Below, one piece after another: positions 1 through 8,562 of a DNA stretch of 64,000 nucleotides (position 1 is the first letter of the stretch; each line of letters starts with the position of its first letter). The stretch is taken from assembly GCF_020084865.1 (NCBI RefSeq), contig NZ_CP071953.1, positions 620,001 through 684,000 on the forward strand. The letters are read 5' to 3'. Origin of the DNA: Candidatus Kaistella beijingensis. GTDB lineage: Bacteria; Bacteroidota; Bacteroidia; Flavobacteriales; Weeksellaceae. The notes below the pieces were generated by a model. It saw only the letters and a program-made list of their open reading frames with translations, was not told where the DNA came from and did no database searches. The translations under genes and the position numbers were made by a program.

Positions 1-1
1 T

Positions 2-328
2 GGAATTTTGTCGGTTTTGGTTCAGGCTCTTTATGACGTGAAGTATCTTTTCACCGTTCATGAAAATGTTTTCAATCCGCCCCCAAAAGTGAAATCGGGA
101 GTTATAAAACTGACACGAAATCCAAAAGAAGGTTTGCAAGGAAACGAGGTTTTATTCAAACAAATCGTGAAGGCGGGCTTCAATCAAAGGAGAAAAAAAT
201 TGTCGAATGCGTTGAAAGTTTTGAATATCCCCGAAAATTTAAAAACACATCCTTTTTTGAACAAACGTGCGGAAGAACTTTCTGTGGAGGATTTTATAGC
301 TTTTACAGTTGAATGGAAAAACGCCTAA
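2..328 (+). CDS. rsmA: 16S rRNA adenine dimethyltransferase RsmA/KsgA, C-terminal part
   Basis: The gene runs in from upstream of the window; only its last ~108 codons are present, and the frame is open to base 2. RsmA dimethylates two adjacent adenines near the 3' end of 16S rRNA during small-subunit maturation. What is visible is the family signature NPPPKV followed by a positively charged helix (FNQRRKKLSNAL), which is the C-terminal RNA-binding part. The catalytic SAM-binding motifs lie outside the window. The stop TAA is at 326-328. Confidence 0.9.
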   Translation, partial: GILSVLVQALYDVKYLFTVHENVFNPPPKVKSGVIKLTRNPKEGLQGNEVLFKQIVKAGFNQRRKKLSNALKVLNIPENLKTHPFLNKRAEELSVEDFIAFTVEWKNA

Positions 329-384
329 TAAAGTTGTTTTTTCCGCAGATTTAGCAGATTCCATCAATTTTAAATTATACGAAA

Positions 385-966
385 CTATTCCTCGGTAGAT
401 TTTTCCTCTTCATCTTCACCCTCTTTTTTCAATTCCTCGAGTTGATTTTGAAGTTTTGAAATCATTTCCTTTAAAGCTTTAATATCGCTTTTATTCGAGG
501 AAACATGGCTTTTCAGCATCACGTTTTTGGCGCGTTCGTTGTGGTCGTCTTCGTCTTCATCTTCGGCTATATCTTCAATGTCTTCCTGAATTTCATCGAT
601 GTCTCCCGAAATTTCGTCAATATCTTCGCTAATTTCTTCGATATCTTCCTGGATATCCTCGATATCTTCTTGAATTTCAGTAACATCCTCCTTCAAATCT
701 TCAATATGTTCGTGACTTCTGTTCACCGACATCTGAATGAAAATCGCCAAGTAAATCGCTTCTAAAGACAGAACTGTAGTTAAAACCAAAAGCATTTTAT
801 CAAATTCAACCAACCCGAAAAGTGGTAATAAAAATGCAGTCAAAAATACTAATGAATGTATAATGAGGGAGGGAATAGAACCAATCCACCACATAATTCC
901 ATCGGTAACTTTGGTGAGAAACTGAATGTTTTTTTCGCGCTGTTCTTTTCGTCCCATCTTCTGCAA
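385..966 (-). CDS. DUF1003-like membrane protein with long acidic coiled-coil tail
   Basis: The protein has 193 aa. Residues ~25-75 contain two membrane segments and resemble the DUF1003 core (the FDKMLLVLTTVLSLEAIY and FIQMSVNRS stretches). Residues ~85-140 are a run of about nine 7-residue repeats of the type E-D-I-x-E/D-I-x, giving a very acidic, near-perfect coiled coil, and the C-terminus is another charged helix. The function of the family is unknown. The coiled coil faces the cytoplasm if the N-terminal two-TM hairpin follows the positive-inside rule. It is convergent with rsmA and shares a strand with the DUF2400 gene behind it (18 bp gap), so the two may be cotranscribed. Confidence 0.6.
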   Translation of the reverse strand: MQKMGRKEQREKNIQFLTKVTDGIMWWIGSIPSLIIHSLVFLTAFLLPLFGLVEFDKMLLVLTTVLSLEAIYLAIFIQMSVNRSHEHIEDLKEDVTEIQEDIEDIQEDIEEISEDIDEISGDIDEIQEDIEDIAEDEDEDDHNERAKNVMLKSHVSSNKSDIKALKEMISKLQNQLEELKKEGEDEEEKSTEE

Positions 967-984
967 AATTTTTCGCTAATTTAC

Positions 985-1776
985 TCAAAAATCCTTGGAA
1001 ACTCCCAAACCGAACAAGGCAAAATCATATTTTGCGGGGTCTTCGCCATTAAATTTTCGTAATACCGAATCCATTTCTTCCACCGTTTTCCAATCGTTTT
1101 GTTTACGTTGAATTAAGTTGAGTCTTCTTGAAATATTTCCCGTGTGTACATCGAGCGGAACGGACAAATATTTTTGGTCAATGTTTTCCCAAATCCCGAA
1201 ATCGACTCCTTTCTTGTCTTTCCGCACCATCCAACGGAGGAACATCATTAATCTTTTCGCAGAAGAATTTTTGTAGGTCGAACTGATGTGTTTATGACTT
1301 CTGTGAATATTTTCTCCTAAGAACTTTTGTCGAAATCTTTCCAAAGAATGATAGAAATTGAATTCATTTTCATTAGTCAAAAACAAAATTTCCAGACTTT
1401 CGCTTTCAGAATAAATTCTTTTGAGATTCAAAATAAACTCTCGGAAATCTTCACCACTGAAAGTTCGGTGAATGCTCTTTTGCTCTAAAGTTTTCAATTC
1501 TTTTCCTGAAACATTTTGCACAAAATCGAATGGTGAATTTCCCATGAAATTCATCATTTTTGTGGCGTCATTAATAATGGATTTTCTATTTCCCCAAGAG
1601 ATGGTTGCGGTAAGAAATCCTGCAATCTCAACATCCTGTTTCAAAGAAAATCGGTGCGGAATCTGAATGGGGTCATTCTCAATAAAGTCGGGATTGTTGT
1701 AAAAGTCTGCTTTTTCGTCGAGGAAACCTTTGAGGTCCGTTACGAGTTGCGAGATGCGGGTTTCATCATTTATCAT
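985..1776 (-). CDS. DUF2400 / TIGR02757 family protein
   Basis: The protein has 263 aa, near the usual size of the TIGR02757 family. Recognisable blocks are TISWGNRKSI near residue 58, the central RWMVRKDKKGVDFG stretch and the C-terminal PLDVHTGNISRRLNL, which resembles the helical end of HhH-type DNA glycosylases. The biochemical function is unknown. It starts 20 bp after the rnz stop and is probably the second gene of an rnz operon. The first five codons lie inside a degenerate spacer repeat, so the true start may be slightly further in. Confidence 0.75.
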   Translation of the reverse strand: MINDETRISQLVTDLKGFLDEKADFYNNPDFIENDPIQIPHRFSLKQDVEIAGFLTATISWGNRKSIINDATKMMNFMGNSPFDFVQNVSGKELKTLEQKSIHRTFSGEDFREFILNLKRIYSESESLEILFLTNENEFNFYHSLERFRQKFLGENIHRSHKHISSTYKNSSAKRLMMFLRWMVRKDKKGVDFGIWENIDQKYLSVPLDVHTGNISRRLNLIQRKQNDWKTVEEMDSVLRKFNGEDPAKYDFALFGLGVSKDF

Positions 1777-1796
1777 TGATCAATCATCATTTATCC

Positions 1797-2717
1797 TCAA
1801 ATTCCAATCTTAACTGGTTCCAGTGCTTTTGGTAAAAATGTATTTGGAAAAATCTCTCTGGCTTCATCGGTGAAAACCGTTACATCACCATACCGATTAG
1901 AAAAATGACCGAGAATTAGTTTTCCTACATTGGCTTTTCTTGCAATTCTTGCAGCTTCCAAAGCGGTAGTGTGTCCTGTATAATCTGCCATTTCCTTTAA
2001 ATCGTGTAAAAAAGTAGCTTCGTGATAAAGCACGTCAACGTTTTCAATCACAGCAACAACCTCTTCCCAATATCTGGTATCGCTGCAAAATGCGTAGGAA
2101 ACTGGTTTTGAAGGCGGAGTTGTAAGCACTTCGTTCTTTAAAATATAGCCATCGCTCAAAACAAAATCTTTCCCGAGTTTTAAATTATGATAATCGCAGG
2201 TTTCAATTTCTGGATATTTTGAAATTTCCGCCATGTTGAGATGTCGTTCTTTTGGTTTTTCCCGGAACAAATATCCGTTGCAATAAATCCTGTGATTAAG
2301 CGGAATGGTAAAGACTTCTACTCTATGATCCTCGTAAATCTTTTCTGATTTCTTGCTCTCTAATTCATGATAAACCACCTCAAAACCACGATGTGTTTCT
2401 GTAATTCTAAAAATGGTTTCAAGCATTTCTTTAATTCCTTTCGGAGCATAAATATGAAGCGGCGTTTCTCTTCCCAAAAGCCGGAAACTCGCAATCAATC
2501 CGGGCAAACCGAAACAGTGGTCACCATGAAGGTGCGAAATAAAGATATGGTTGATTTTAGAAAATCTTGCTTTTGCCTTTCTCAACTGAACCTGAGTTCC
2601 TTCTCCACAATCGATGAGAAAACACCTTTCTTCCATCTCAAGAAATTGCGCAGTTGGCGAAGAATTCACCGTGGGAATTGCAGAATTGTAGCCGAGAATG
2701 GTAAGATAAGTACTCAA
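1797..2717 (-). CDS. rnz: Ribonuclease Z
   Basis: This is a metallo-beta-lactamase-fold endonuclease that cleaves the 3' trailer of tRNA precursors. The protein has 306 aa, the usual length of the short form. The zinc motif HxHxDH is at residues 62-67 (HLHGDH), further ligands lie in the NHRIYC and CSDTRYWEE regions, and the C-terminal GHFSNRY motif is present. The likely start is a TTG codon at 2715-2717. It gives the family's normal N-terminus (STYLTILG), and no in-frame ATG lies near it. A -7 box is found ~43 bp upstream. Confidence 0.93.
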   Translation of the reverse strand: MSTYLTILGYNSAIPTVNSSPTAQFLEMEERCFLIDCGEGTQVQLRKAKARFSKINHIFISHLHGDHCFGLPGLIASFRLLGRETPLHIYAPKGIKEMLETIFRITETHRGFEVVYHELESKKSEKIYEDHRVEVFTIPLNHRIYCNGYLFREKPKERHLNMAEISKYPEIETCDYHNLKLGKDFVLSDGYILKNEVLTTPPSKPVSYAFCSDTRYWEEVVAVIENVDVLYHEATFLHDLKEMADYTGHTTALEAARIARKANVGKLILGHFSNRYGDVTVFTDEAREIFPNTFLPKALEPVKIGI

Positions 2718-2767
2718 TATTATTGATGAATGATAATTGATAAATGATTTTGGAAACTACAAATTTA
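2718..2767 (-). promoter_or_regulatory. rnz promoter and word-repeat leader
   Basis: Reading the minus strand, TAAATTTG (2767-2760) matches the Bacteroidota -7 consensus TAnnTTTG. Between it and the TTG start lies a leader made of the words ATCATT, ATCAATT and ATCATTC, almost free of G. The same leader type occurs before folP, sdaA and ald. Confidence 0.55.
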
Positions 2768-2831
2768 CGGAATATTTCGTCATAAAGATTCGTAGAAACC
2801 TTTAACTTGTATCTTTTAAAACCTGATAAAT

Positions 2832-4310
2832 CTATTCTGAATTCTTTCTATTGATAAAGAAATAAACAGGAAGTCCCAACAAAATCAAAATAAATCCAGG
2901 CCATGTGTATTGGGGTTTGAACCAAATTAAAAGCACGCAAAACGCAATTCCAATCAACAAATACAAAATCGGTGTGACTGGATAAAGCCAAGTTTTGTAC
3001 GGTCTTTCCAGGTTTGGTTTTTTGATTCTTAAATAGATGACACCGAAAACGGTAATCATGTAAAATAGTACGATGACGAAAGAAATCATGTCCAACAAAT
3101 CGCCGTATTGACCGGAAAGCGCTAGAACTGAGGACCAAATTCCCTGCATCCAAAGTGATCTTTCAGGAACGTTGTGTTCGTTGTTTTCAATGGCGGATTT
3201 AAAAAATAAGCCGTCTTTCGCCATGGATTGATAAACCCTTGCTCCCGCCAAAACCAATCCATTGATACAGCCGAAAGTTGAAATCATCACCAAAACCGCC
3301 ATAATCATGGTTCCGATGCTTCCAAAAATAACTTCTGAAGCAGCAACTGCAGGTCGATTCTTATCGGCAAATGCAATTCCGTCTCTATCCAACGCATTGA
3401 GGTAAACAAAATTGACGAGCAGATAAAGAATCATCACCACTGTTGTTCCCAAAACCATTGATTTCACCACGTTTTTCTTTGGATTTTCAATTTCGCCGGA
3501 CATGAAAGTTACGTTTTCCCAAGCGACGGAACTGAAAATTGAACCCACCAAAGCAGCGGCAATTCCACCGAGAAGTGTCATTCCGCCAATAGGTTTCCAA
3601 CCTGTTGGAAGCAGATTATTACCAACTTCCCTACCGAAATCCTGAAAACTATTCCAACCAAAACTCATATTTTCAGCCCATTGCGAATTTTTAACTAAAA
3701 GAAATCCGAAAACAATAATTCCTAAAAGCGCCAAAATTTTTGAGGAAGTAAAGATATCCTGCAAAATTTTACCATTTTTAAGTCCTTTCGTATTGATAAA
3801 AGTCAGCAACAAGATGATGACAATCGCTAAAATTTGAATCCAAGTTATTTTAAAGGTTCCGCTTTGAAAAATCGGGGCAGAATCATTTAAGGCAGGTATG
3901 AGATAAGCCGTAAATTTCCCGAAGGCCATTGCTACAGCGGCAATTGTTCCGGTTTGAATTACCGTAAACAATCCCCATCCGTAAAGAAATCCGCTCATTT
4001 TCCCGAAAATTTCGGTGATATAAGTGTATTGTCCACCCGCTTTTGGAAACATCGAGGAAAGTTCGCCATAAGAAATTGCGGCGGCAACCGTCATGATTCC
4101 GGTGATAATCCACACCACAATCAGCCAATAACCTGAACCGAGATTCCTCATCATATCGGAGCTCACAATAAAAATTCCGCTACCAATCATCGAGCCCATT
4201 ACGAGCATCGTGGCGTCCCAAAGTTTGAGTTTTTTCTGCATAAAAGTTTTTGTTTCAAGTTTACTCACGTCTCTTTTTATTTTATATTTAAGTTCGTGAG
4301 TGCTTCGCAT
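2832..4310 (-). CDS. APC-superfamily amino-acid permease
   Basis: The protein has 492 aa and about 12 membrane segments. The first membrane helix carries the APC substrate/Na-site motif GSMIGSGIF, and the following GELSSMFPKAGGQYTYI is the usual TM3 region of LAT/YjeH-like members. It likely imports or exchanges an amino acid across the inner membrane; specificity cannot be read from sequence. The first 23 residues are hydrophilic and unusual, so the start could be the internal Met at 4241 (MQKKLKLWDATML). It is monocistronic and divergent from the DUF4920 gene. Confidence 0.85.
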   Translation of the reverse strand: MRSTHELKYKIKRDVSKLETKTFMQKKLKLWDATMLVMGSMIGSGIFIVSSDMMRNLGSGYWLIVVWIITGIMTVAAAISYGELSSMFPKAGGQYTYITEIFGKMSGFLYGWGLFTVIQTGTIAAVAMAFGKFTAYLIPALNDSAPIFQSGTFKITWIQILAIVIILLLTFINTKGLKNGKILQDIFTSSKILALLGIIVFGFLLVKNSQWAENMSFGWNSFQDFGREVGNNLLPTGWKPIGGMTLLGGIAAALVGSIFSSVAWENVTFMSGEIENPKKNVVKSMVLGTTVVMILYLLVNFVYLNALDRDGIAFADKNRPAVAASEVIFGSIGTMIMAVLVMISTFGCINGLVLAGARVYQSMAKDGLFFKSAIENNEHNVPERSLWMQGIWSSVLALSGQYGDLLDMISFVIVLFYMITVFGVIYLRIKKPNLERPYKTWLYPVTPILYLLIGIAFCVLLIWFKPQYTWPGFILILLGLPVYFFINRKNSE

Positions 4311-4446
4311 TACAAGTTTTAGGCTTCAAATTTGAAAGTTGTAAATATATAAATTTTCGGCAATGGTTTTTAAATTCCAATAAAGTCTTTGTTAAAGTTT
4401 TTAAAATTGATTGTGTTTTCGGAAATTTAAACTTGAAAATTTTTGC

Positions 4447-4454
4447 TATTTTTG
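4447..4454 (+). promoter_or_regulatory. -7 box of the DUF4920 gene
   Basis: TATTTTTG matches TAnnTTTG and lies 15 bp before the ATG at 4470. The upstream bases are AT-rich with no clear -33 TTG at the right spacing. Confidence 0.5.
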
Positions 4455-4469
4455 TAAAAATTAAAAGAA

Positions 4470-4976
4470 ATGAAAAAAATAGCCCTAATTCTTACGATAG
4501 CATTTTCAACAGTAGTTTTCGCGCAGGAAACGGCGACAAAAAAAGTTAGTCCGCCCGAGGGAAAAGCGTTGGTTGGTGATTCTTACGGAGCAAAAGTTTC
4601 GGCAAATGCAGAGCAAAAAGCAATTTCTCCCAAACAATTGGAAAAGAAATTAAAGAAATCTAAAAAGGTTGAAAACGTTGCCATCAAAGGAAAAGTAACC
4701 GATGTTTGCGACAAGAAAGGTTGTTGGTTGACCGTAGAAACCGAAAACAACGAGAAGTTTTTCGTGAAAATGAAAGATTACGCCTTCTTCGTTCCTACCG
4801 CTTTGAAAGGTAAAAACGTGATTTTAGAAGGAAACGCTGAAACCAAAGTAATTTCCGTTGACGAACAAAAACATTACGCGGAAGACGCAAAAAAATCTCA
4901 AGCAGAAATCGACGCTATTACAAAACCACAGGAAGAAATCAGATTTTTGGCGAGTGGGATTAAGGTGGTGAAATAA
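4470..4976 (+). CDS. DUF4920 exported protein
   Basis: The protein has 168 aa with a cleavable signal peptide (residues 1-18, ending VVFAQ), so it is exported to the periplasm or outer membrane. The body contains the DUF4920 core: VAIKGKVTDVCDKKGCWLTV at ~residues 69-88 with two cysteines in CDKKGC, followed by a MKDYAFFVP loop. The shape is an OB-like small beta domain and the two cysteines may bind metal or form a disulfide. The function is unknown. It is a single gene with its own promoter and a strong terminator. Confidence 0.8.
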   Translation: MKKIALILTIAFSTVVFAQETATKKVSPPEGKALVGDSYGAKVSANAEQKAISPKQLEKKLKKSKKVENVAIKGKVTDVCDKKGCWLTVETENNEKFFVKMKDYAFFVPTALKGKNVILEGNAETKVISVDEQKHYAEDAKKSQAEIDAITKPQEEIRFLASGIKVVK

Positions 4977-5009
4977 TCATGAGTAATGAATAATTAGCGA
5001 TAAGTAATA

Positions 5010-5040
5010 AAGCGAAATCAATTGATTTCGCTTTTTTTTT
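5010..5040 (+). terminator. Rho-independent terminator of DUF4920 gene
   Basis: A perfect 24-base palindrome (AAGCGAAATCAA / TTGATTTCGCTT, 5010-5033) is followed directly by a T run to 5040. It sits between convergent genes. The T tract only serves the plus strand. Confidence 0.85.
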
Positions 5041-6148
5041 ATTCTATTATGAAATTAACTTCCGCGTCGAGTTTTGGGAATTTCTTGTCTGAAATGAATC
5101 TTTTTCCGGTACAATCGATTTCTTTCCAACCCTTCTTTTTACCGATATCTCCAACTTCCACAACAATTGGAGTGAACGAAATTTCATCATCGCCTTCAAA
5201 AATTTCTTCTTTATACTGAACGGCAATATCCAGAACACATTCAAAATCGGTGTTCAATTTAACGTTTCTGTAAATCACGTCGAAATGAGTTTCTTTGTTT
5301 TCAGGGATTTGCTGGTAGGTTTCCCAATTTTCTGTGGAACCTTTTAATTCTGAAATGGCTTTCAAGCCTTCATATAAAGCAATCGTATAAAATTTTCGTG
5401 TTCCTTTTCTTTTATAATCATTGGGGAAATGTCCACCTTCATATAAAATGGTAGCAATTCCCATTTTCGTAAAATTATCTCCCGTTGAAGTCGGATAAAA
5501 TTCGTCGTTATATCTTGCTATTTGATTGGGAATTAGTGGATTTATAACTTCATAAATTCGAGAAATCACCGCCATTGCTTTTTTTCGGGTTTCTGTAATT
5601 TCTCTCTCGAAATTTTCAGAAGGAGCTAAAAATGAAAGCGTTGCAGGATTCTCGCCATCTGTTGTGAAAATCGTTCTTTGCTCGTGAAGATTTAATGCAT
5701 AATCGTAGTTCCCGCTTTCTGCCATTTTTTTAAGCAGCGGAAATTCTTTGCTTGATAGTTTTAAATAATCACGGTTCATATCAATGTCTAAAGCATTTCT
5801 CCTCGTCCATTTTTCTGAACCATCCGGATTGAGCATGAAGATGAAATCTAAAGTAATTTTAGAATATAAATCTTCTTGCAAGTTGGGTTGATGTTTGAAA
5901 ACCTCCAATAAATCGAGCATTGCGTGAGTTGCATTCGATTCGTTTCCGTGCATTTGCGACCATGCTAAGACTCTTGTTTCACCATTTCCCAAAGTAATTT
6001 TATAAATGGGTTTTCCCAAGTAGGAAGTTCCGACTTGTAAAATTAAATCGCTGTAATTTGTCTGTAGATAAAAAAATAATTTTTCGGGGCAAATATAGCG
6101 ATTTGGGAAATCAGGATTTTGTAGGTAATTCAAGTTTTCTAGCATCAA
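5039..6148 (-). CDS. M14-family zinc carboxypeptidase
   Basis: The protein has 369 aa. The zinc motif HxxE is clear at residues 67-70 (MHGNES) with the third ligand His155 in NLHEQRT. The NPDG and RRNALDIDMNRD blocks (residues ~107-127) match the substrate-carboxylate-binding Arg/Asn region of M14 enzymes. There is no signal peptide, so it is probably cytoplasmic and acts on peptides or modified amino acids (AGBL/succinylglutamate-desuccinylase-like branch). The C-terminal ~90 residues form an extra beta-rich region. The first two codons are both ATG, so the start may be 6145. Confidence 0.85.
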   Translation of the reverse strand: MMLENLNYLQNPDFPNRYICPEKLFFYLQTNYSDLILQVGTSYLGKPIYKITLGNGETRVLAWSQMHGNESNATHAMLDLLEVFKHQPNLQEDLYSKITLDFIFMLNPDGSEKWTRRNALDIDMNRDYLKLSSKEFPLLKKMAESGNYDYALNLHEQRTIFTTDGENPATLSFLAPSENFEREITETRKKAMAVISRIYEVINPLIPNQIARYNDEFYPTSTGDNFTKMGIATILYEGGHFPNDYKRKGTRKFYTIALYEGLKAISELKGSTENWETYQQIPENKETHFDVIYRNVKLNTDFECVLDIAVQYKEEIFEGDDEISFTPIVVEVGDIGKKKGWKEIDCTGKRFISDKKFPKLDAEVNFIIE

Positions 6149-6494
6149 TCAAAATATTACATTTTTCAAATTTAATTTTTTTAATTAAAATTAAAAATTA
6201 ACTTTTGTAAAATTGTTAAACAAGTCAAAATGTCAGTTTGTCTGTTGATAATTTTGTGGATTGCATTATTTTAAAAATAATATTGTAACTAATTTAAAAT
6301 CAATATATTATTTTATTTAATTAAATAATTTTATCAATATTACTTTAAGTGAAAATTACTGTATAAATCTCCATTTGGAAGAAACTTTTCTAAACGAGAA
6401 AGAAAAATATCATTCTATCCGTTCCAACAATTTTTACAATTGTAAATTGATTCTAAAATTTAATAATCCTTATCTTTGCGCTTATTTTTTATAT
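6149..6494. promoter_or_regulatory. Divergent promoter region between M14 peptidase and TerC genes
   Basis: This 346-bp gap is extremely AT-rich and holds no gene. On the minus strand TAAATTTG (6174-6167) is a good -7 box for the M14 gene. On the plus strand TATCTTTG (6471-6478) with TTG at 6447-6449 (21 bp spacer) is a good promoter for terC. That promoter lies inside the longer open frame, which shows that the real TerC start is the ATG at 6495. Confidence 0.6.
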
Positions 6495-7583
6495 ATGACA
6501 AGCGAGACTTTATTTTTATTAGGATTCTTATTATTCATCTTTTTCATCCTGGCTTTAGACCTTGGACTTTTAAACAAAAAGTCGGACACGGTTTCAATGA
6601 AACAGGCGGGTTTGATGAGTTTTTTCGTTGTAGCACTTTCCATGTGCTTTTATTTTGTGTTGATTACTTATGGTCACCTACTCCACGGAATAGACAGTAT
6701 AGAGAAACTTCAGAGCGTAATTACTCGACATCATCATCCGGTGAAAATCATTCCGGGAGATTTGGATCACAGCATTCAACTCTATAATCAAAATTTAGGT
6801 TTAGAATATTTAACAGGTTATGTTGTAGAATATGCATTATCTGTAGATAATATATTTGTTATCGTTCTTATTTTTGGGGCTTTTGGGGTTGCGCAAAAGA
6901 ATTACCATCGGGTATTATTTTGGGGCATTTTGGGGGCAATTGTGATGCGTTTCATCTTCATCTTTGTGGGAGCTGCTTTGATTGAGAAATTTGAATGGAT
7001 TATGTATGTTTTCGGCGCTTTCCTGGTATTTACAGGAGTTAAGATGTTCTTCGACCGAGAGAGTGACGAAAAGATAGATACTCAAAACCATCCTGTAGTC
7101 AAATTTGCCAACCGATTTTTCAAGGTTCATAATCACTTTGTAGGCAATAAATTCTTTGTTACTATTGATGGTGTAAGAAAAGTTACTCCTTTATTCTTGG
7201 TACTATTAATCATTGAGGGAACCGATTTAATTTTTGCTGTGGATAGTATTCCGGCTATTTTTTCGGTAACAAAAGATCCATACATCGTATTCTTTTCCAA
7301 CATTTTTGCGATTATTGGATTGCGTTCCATGTTCTTCTTATTGGCAGGAATTATCGACAAGTTCCGTTTTCTAAAAATTGGTTTGGCTGTACTTTTAACA
7401 TTCATCGGATTGAAGATGTTATTCCATCATTATTTGGAAGAATGGGGATTCTCAACGACACATTCTTTGTTGATTATTGTAGGAATTTTAGGGGCAAGTA
7501 TTTTATTCTCACTAATTTTTCCTGAACGTAAAAAGGAGAGAAAATTAAAATATAATCCTGAAAACCAAGACGATTTACACTGA
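6495..7583 (+). CDS. TerC/Alx-family integral membrane protein
   Basis: The protein has 362 aa from the ATG at 6495, with about nine membrane segments. Family blocks are VEYALSVDNIFVIVLIFGAF, the FGAFLVFTGVKM region and the intramembrane acidic motif EGTDLIFAVDSIPAI. TerC/Alx proteins are linked to Mn/Ca metal efflux and metalation of exported proteins; here the role is inferred from family only. An open frame extends 40 codons upstream but contains the promoter and has no family similarity. It stands alone, with no other ter genes adjacent. Confidence 0.88.
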   Translation: MTSETLFLLGFLLFIFFILALDLGLLNKKSDTVSMKQAGLMSFFVVALSMCFYFVLITYGHLLHGIDSIEKLQSVITRHHHPVKIIPGDLDHSIQLYNQNLGLEYLTGYVVEYALSVDNIFVIVLIFGAFGVAQKNYHRVLFWGILGAIVMRFIFIFVGAALIEKFEWIMYVFGAFLVFTGVKMFFDRESDEKIDTQNHPVVKFANRFFKVHNHFVGNKFFVTIDGVRKVTPLFLVLLIIEGTDLIFAVDSIPAIFSVTKDPYIVFFSNIFAIIGLRSMFFLLAGIIDKFRFLKIGLAVLLTFIGLKMLFHHYLEEWGFSTTHSLLIIVGILGASILFSLIFPERKKERKLKYNPENQDDLH

Positions 7584-7640
7584 TAATTTAATTTTGTAAA
7601 TAAATTAAATAATATAAGACCAATGCTTTACGTGTTGGTT

Positions 7641-7719
7641 TTTACTTTTGTAAAATATATCAACGTGCTTTTATTTACATTTGTATTTTATTTTTGTAAA
7701 TTAATTATTTACATTTGTA
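7641..7719 (+). promoter_or_regulatory. Three TTTACnTTTGTA sites before the XRE gene
   Basis: TTTAC(A/T)TTTGTA occurs at 7641-7652, 7674-7685 and 7708-7719, i.e. every 33-34 bp, about three helical turns. The first is part of a perfect TTTAC-N4-GTAAA inverted repeat (7641-7654), and 7696-7712 forms GTAAA-N7-TTTAC. Each copy also contains TAnnTTTG, so the sites may be operators, stacked -7 boxes, or both. The last copy ends 3 bp before the ATG. Confidence 0.55.
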
Positions 7720-7722
7720 ATT

Positions 7723-8241
7723 ATGAATTTAAACGAGCGGATTTCAAAAATCATAAAATATTCAGAACTTTCCTTATCGGAATTCGCTGACAAGATCGAG
7801 GTGCAGCGTTCCAACATTTCGCATATCACTTCCGGACGAAATAAACCTTCCTTAGATTTTTTGATTAAGATTAAAGACCATTTCCCCGAATTACAGTGGG
7901 ATTGGCTCATTAATGGAGATGGTGAAATGTTGAAAAAAATCGAACCCGAAATTATTCAGGAGAAACCAAAACCTACTTCACTACCCGATTTGTTCTCCTT
8001 AATCGACGACGATAATTTTGGAATGACAGAAAGTGAAGACCGAGTTTCAAAAGAAAAGCCGCGAGAATTTAAAATTCCTGAGCCAACTCCCGAAAAAGAA
8101 AAAATATCCGATTCTCAACGATTAGAAGTCCCGGAAAATAAAACTATTTCACAAGTTATTGAAAATCAGGAGAATAAAATAAAACGAATCGTGCTATTTT
8201 ACGAAAACGGAAAATTTGAGAGTTTTGAACCTGATTGTTAG
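7723..8241 (+). CDS. XRE-family helix-turn-helix regulator
   Basis: The protein has 172 aa. Residues 1-65 are a Cro/C1-type HTH (LSLSEFADKIEVQRSNISHI, then the SGRNKPSLDFLIKI helix) ending with the WLINGDGEML motif common in Flavobacteriia XRE proteins. The remaining ~100 residues are charged, rich in E, K and P and without a peptidase or ligand domain. It probably binds the repeated sites just upstream and regulates itself. Its stop codon lies within the left 10-bp inverted repeat that borders the next two genes. Confidence 0.85.
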   Translation: MNLNERISKIIKYSELSLSEFADKIEVQRSNISHITSGRNKPSLDFLIKIKDHFPELQWDWLINGDGEMLKKIEPEIIQEKPKPTSLPDLFSLIDDDNFGMTESEDRVSKEKPREFKIPEPTPEKEKISDSQRLEVPENKTISQVIENQENKIKRIVLFYENGKFESFEPDC

Positions 8242-8301
8242 CGGAAATTGTAAAATTAACAAAGAATAATTTTTTATATTTGAAAATTAAATAGAATAAA
8301 A

Positions 8302-8562
8302 ATGACAATAAATCAACTAGCAGATAGTGCTCTTGAATATTTAAAGGGATTTTTTCCAGATGCAGATAAAATACAGTTAGAAGAGATTGAAAAAACAGAT
8401 GATAATTTATATTGTTTCATTACTTTAAGTTATGAGTCATCTGATATTCCTGAACCGACTAATTCTTGGCTGATAAAAAAATCTAGAAAATTTAAAATCT
8501 TTAAAATCGATGTTGAGACTGGTGAAGTAAGGTCTATGAAAATTCGTGATTTAAAAATATGA
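8302..8562 (+). CDS. Hypothetical small protein, partner of PIN protein
   Basis: The protein has 86 aa and I recognise no family. It looks like a small alpha/beta domain: an N-terminal helix (residues 2-16), a beta strand containing YCFITLSY, a short SWLIKKSRKFKIFKID strand pair and a final VRSMKIRDLKI strand. It lacks a DNA-binding motif of the type seen in VapB antitoxins. It has its own -7 box (TATATTTG, 8275-8282), and its stop overlaps the start of the PIN gene by 4 bp (ATGA), so the two are translationally coupled. It could be an antitoxin or a target-specifying partner. Confidence 0.6.
   Translation: MTINQLADSALEYLKGFFPDADKIQLEEIEKTDDNLYCFITLSYESSDIPEPTNSWLIKKSRKFKIFKIDVETGEVRSMKIRDLKI

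Noticed and set aside
505..765. Open frame of 86 codons on the plus strand opposite the coiled-coil gene
   Set aside because: It is the antisense of the repetitive E-D-I codons, giving only Phe/Ile-rich low-complexity sequence without a start context.
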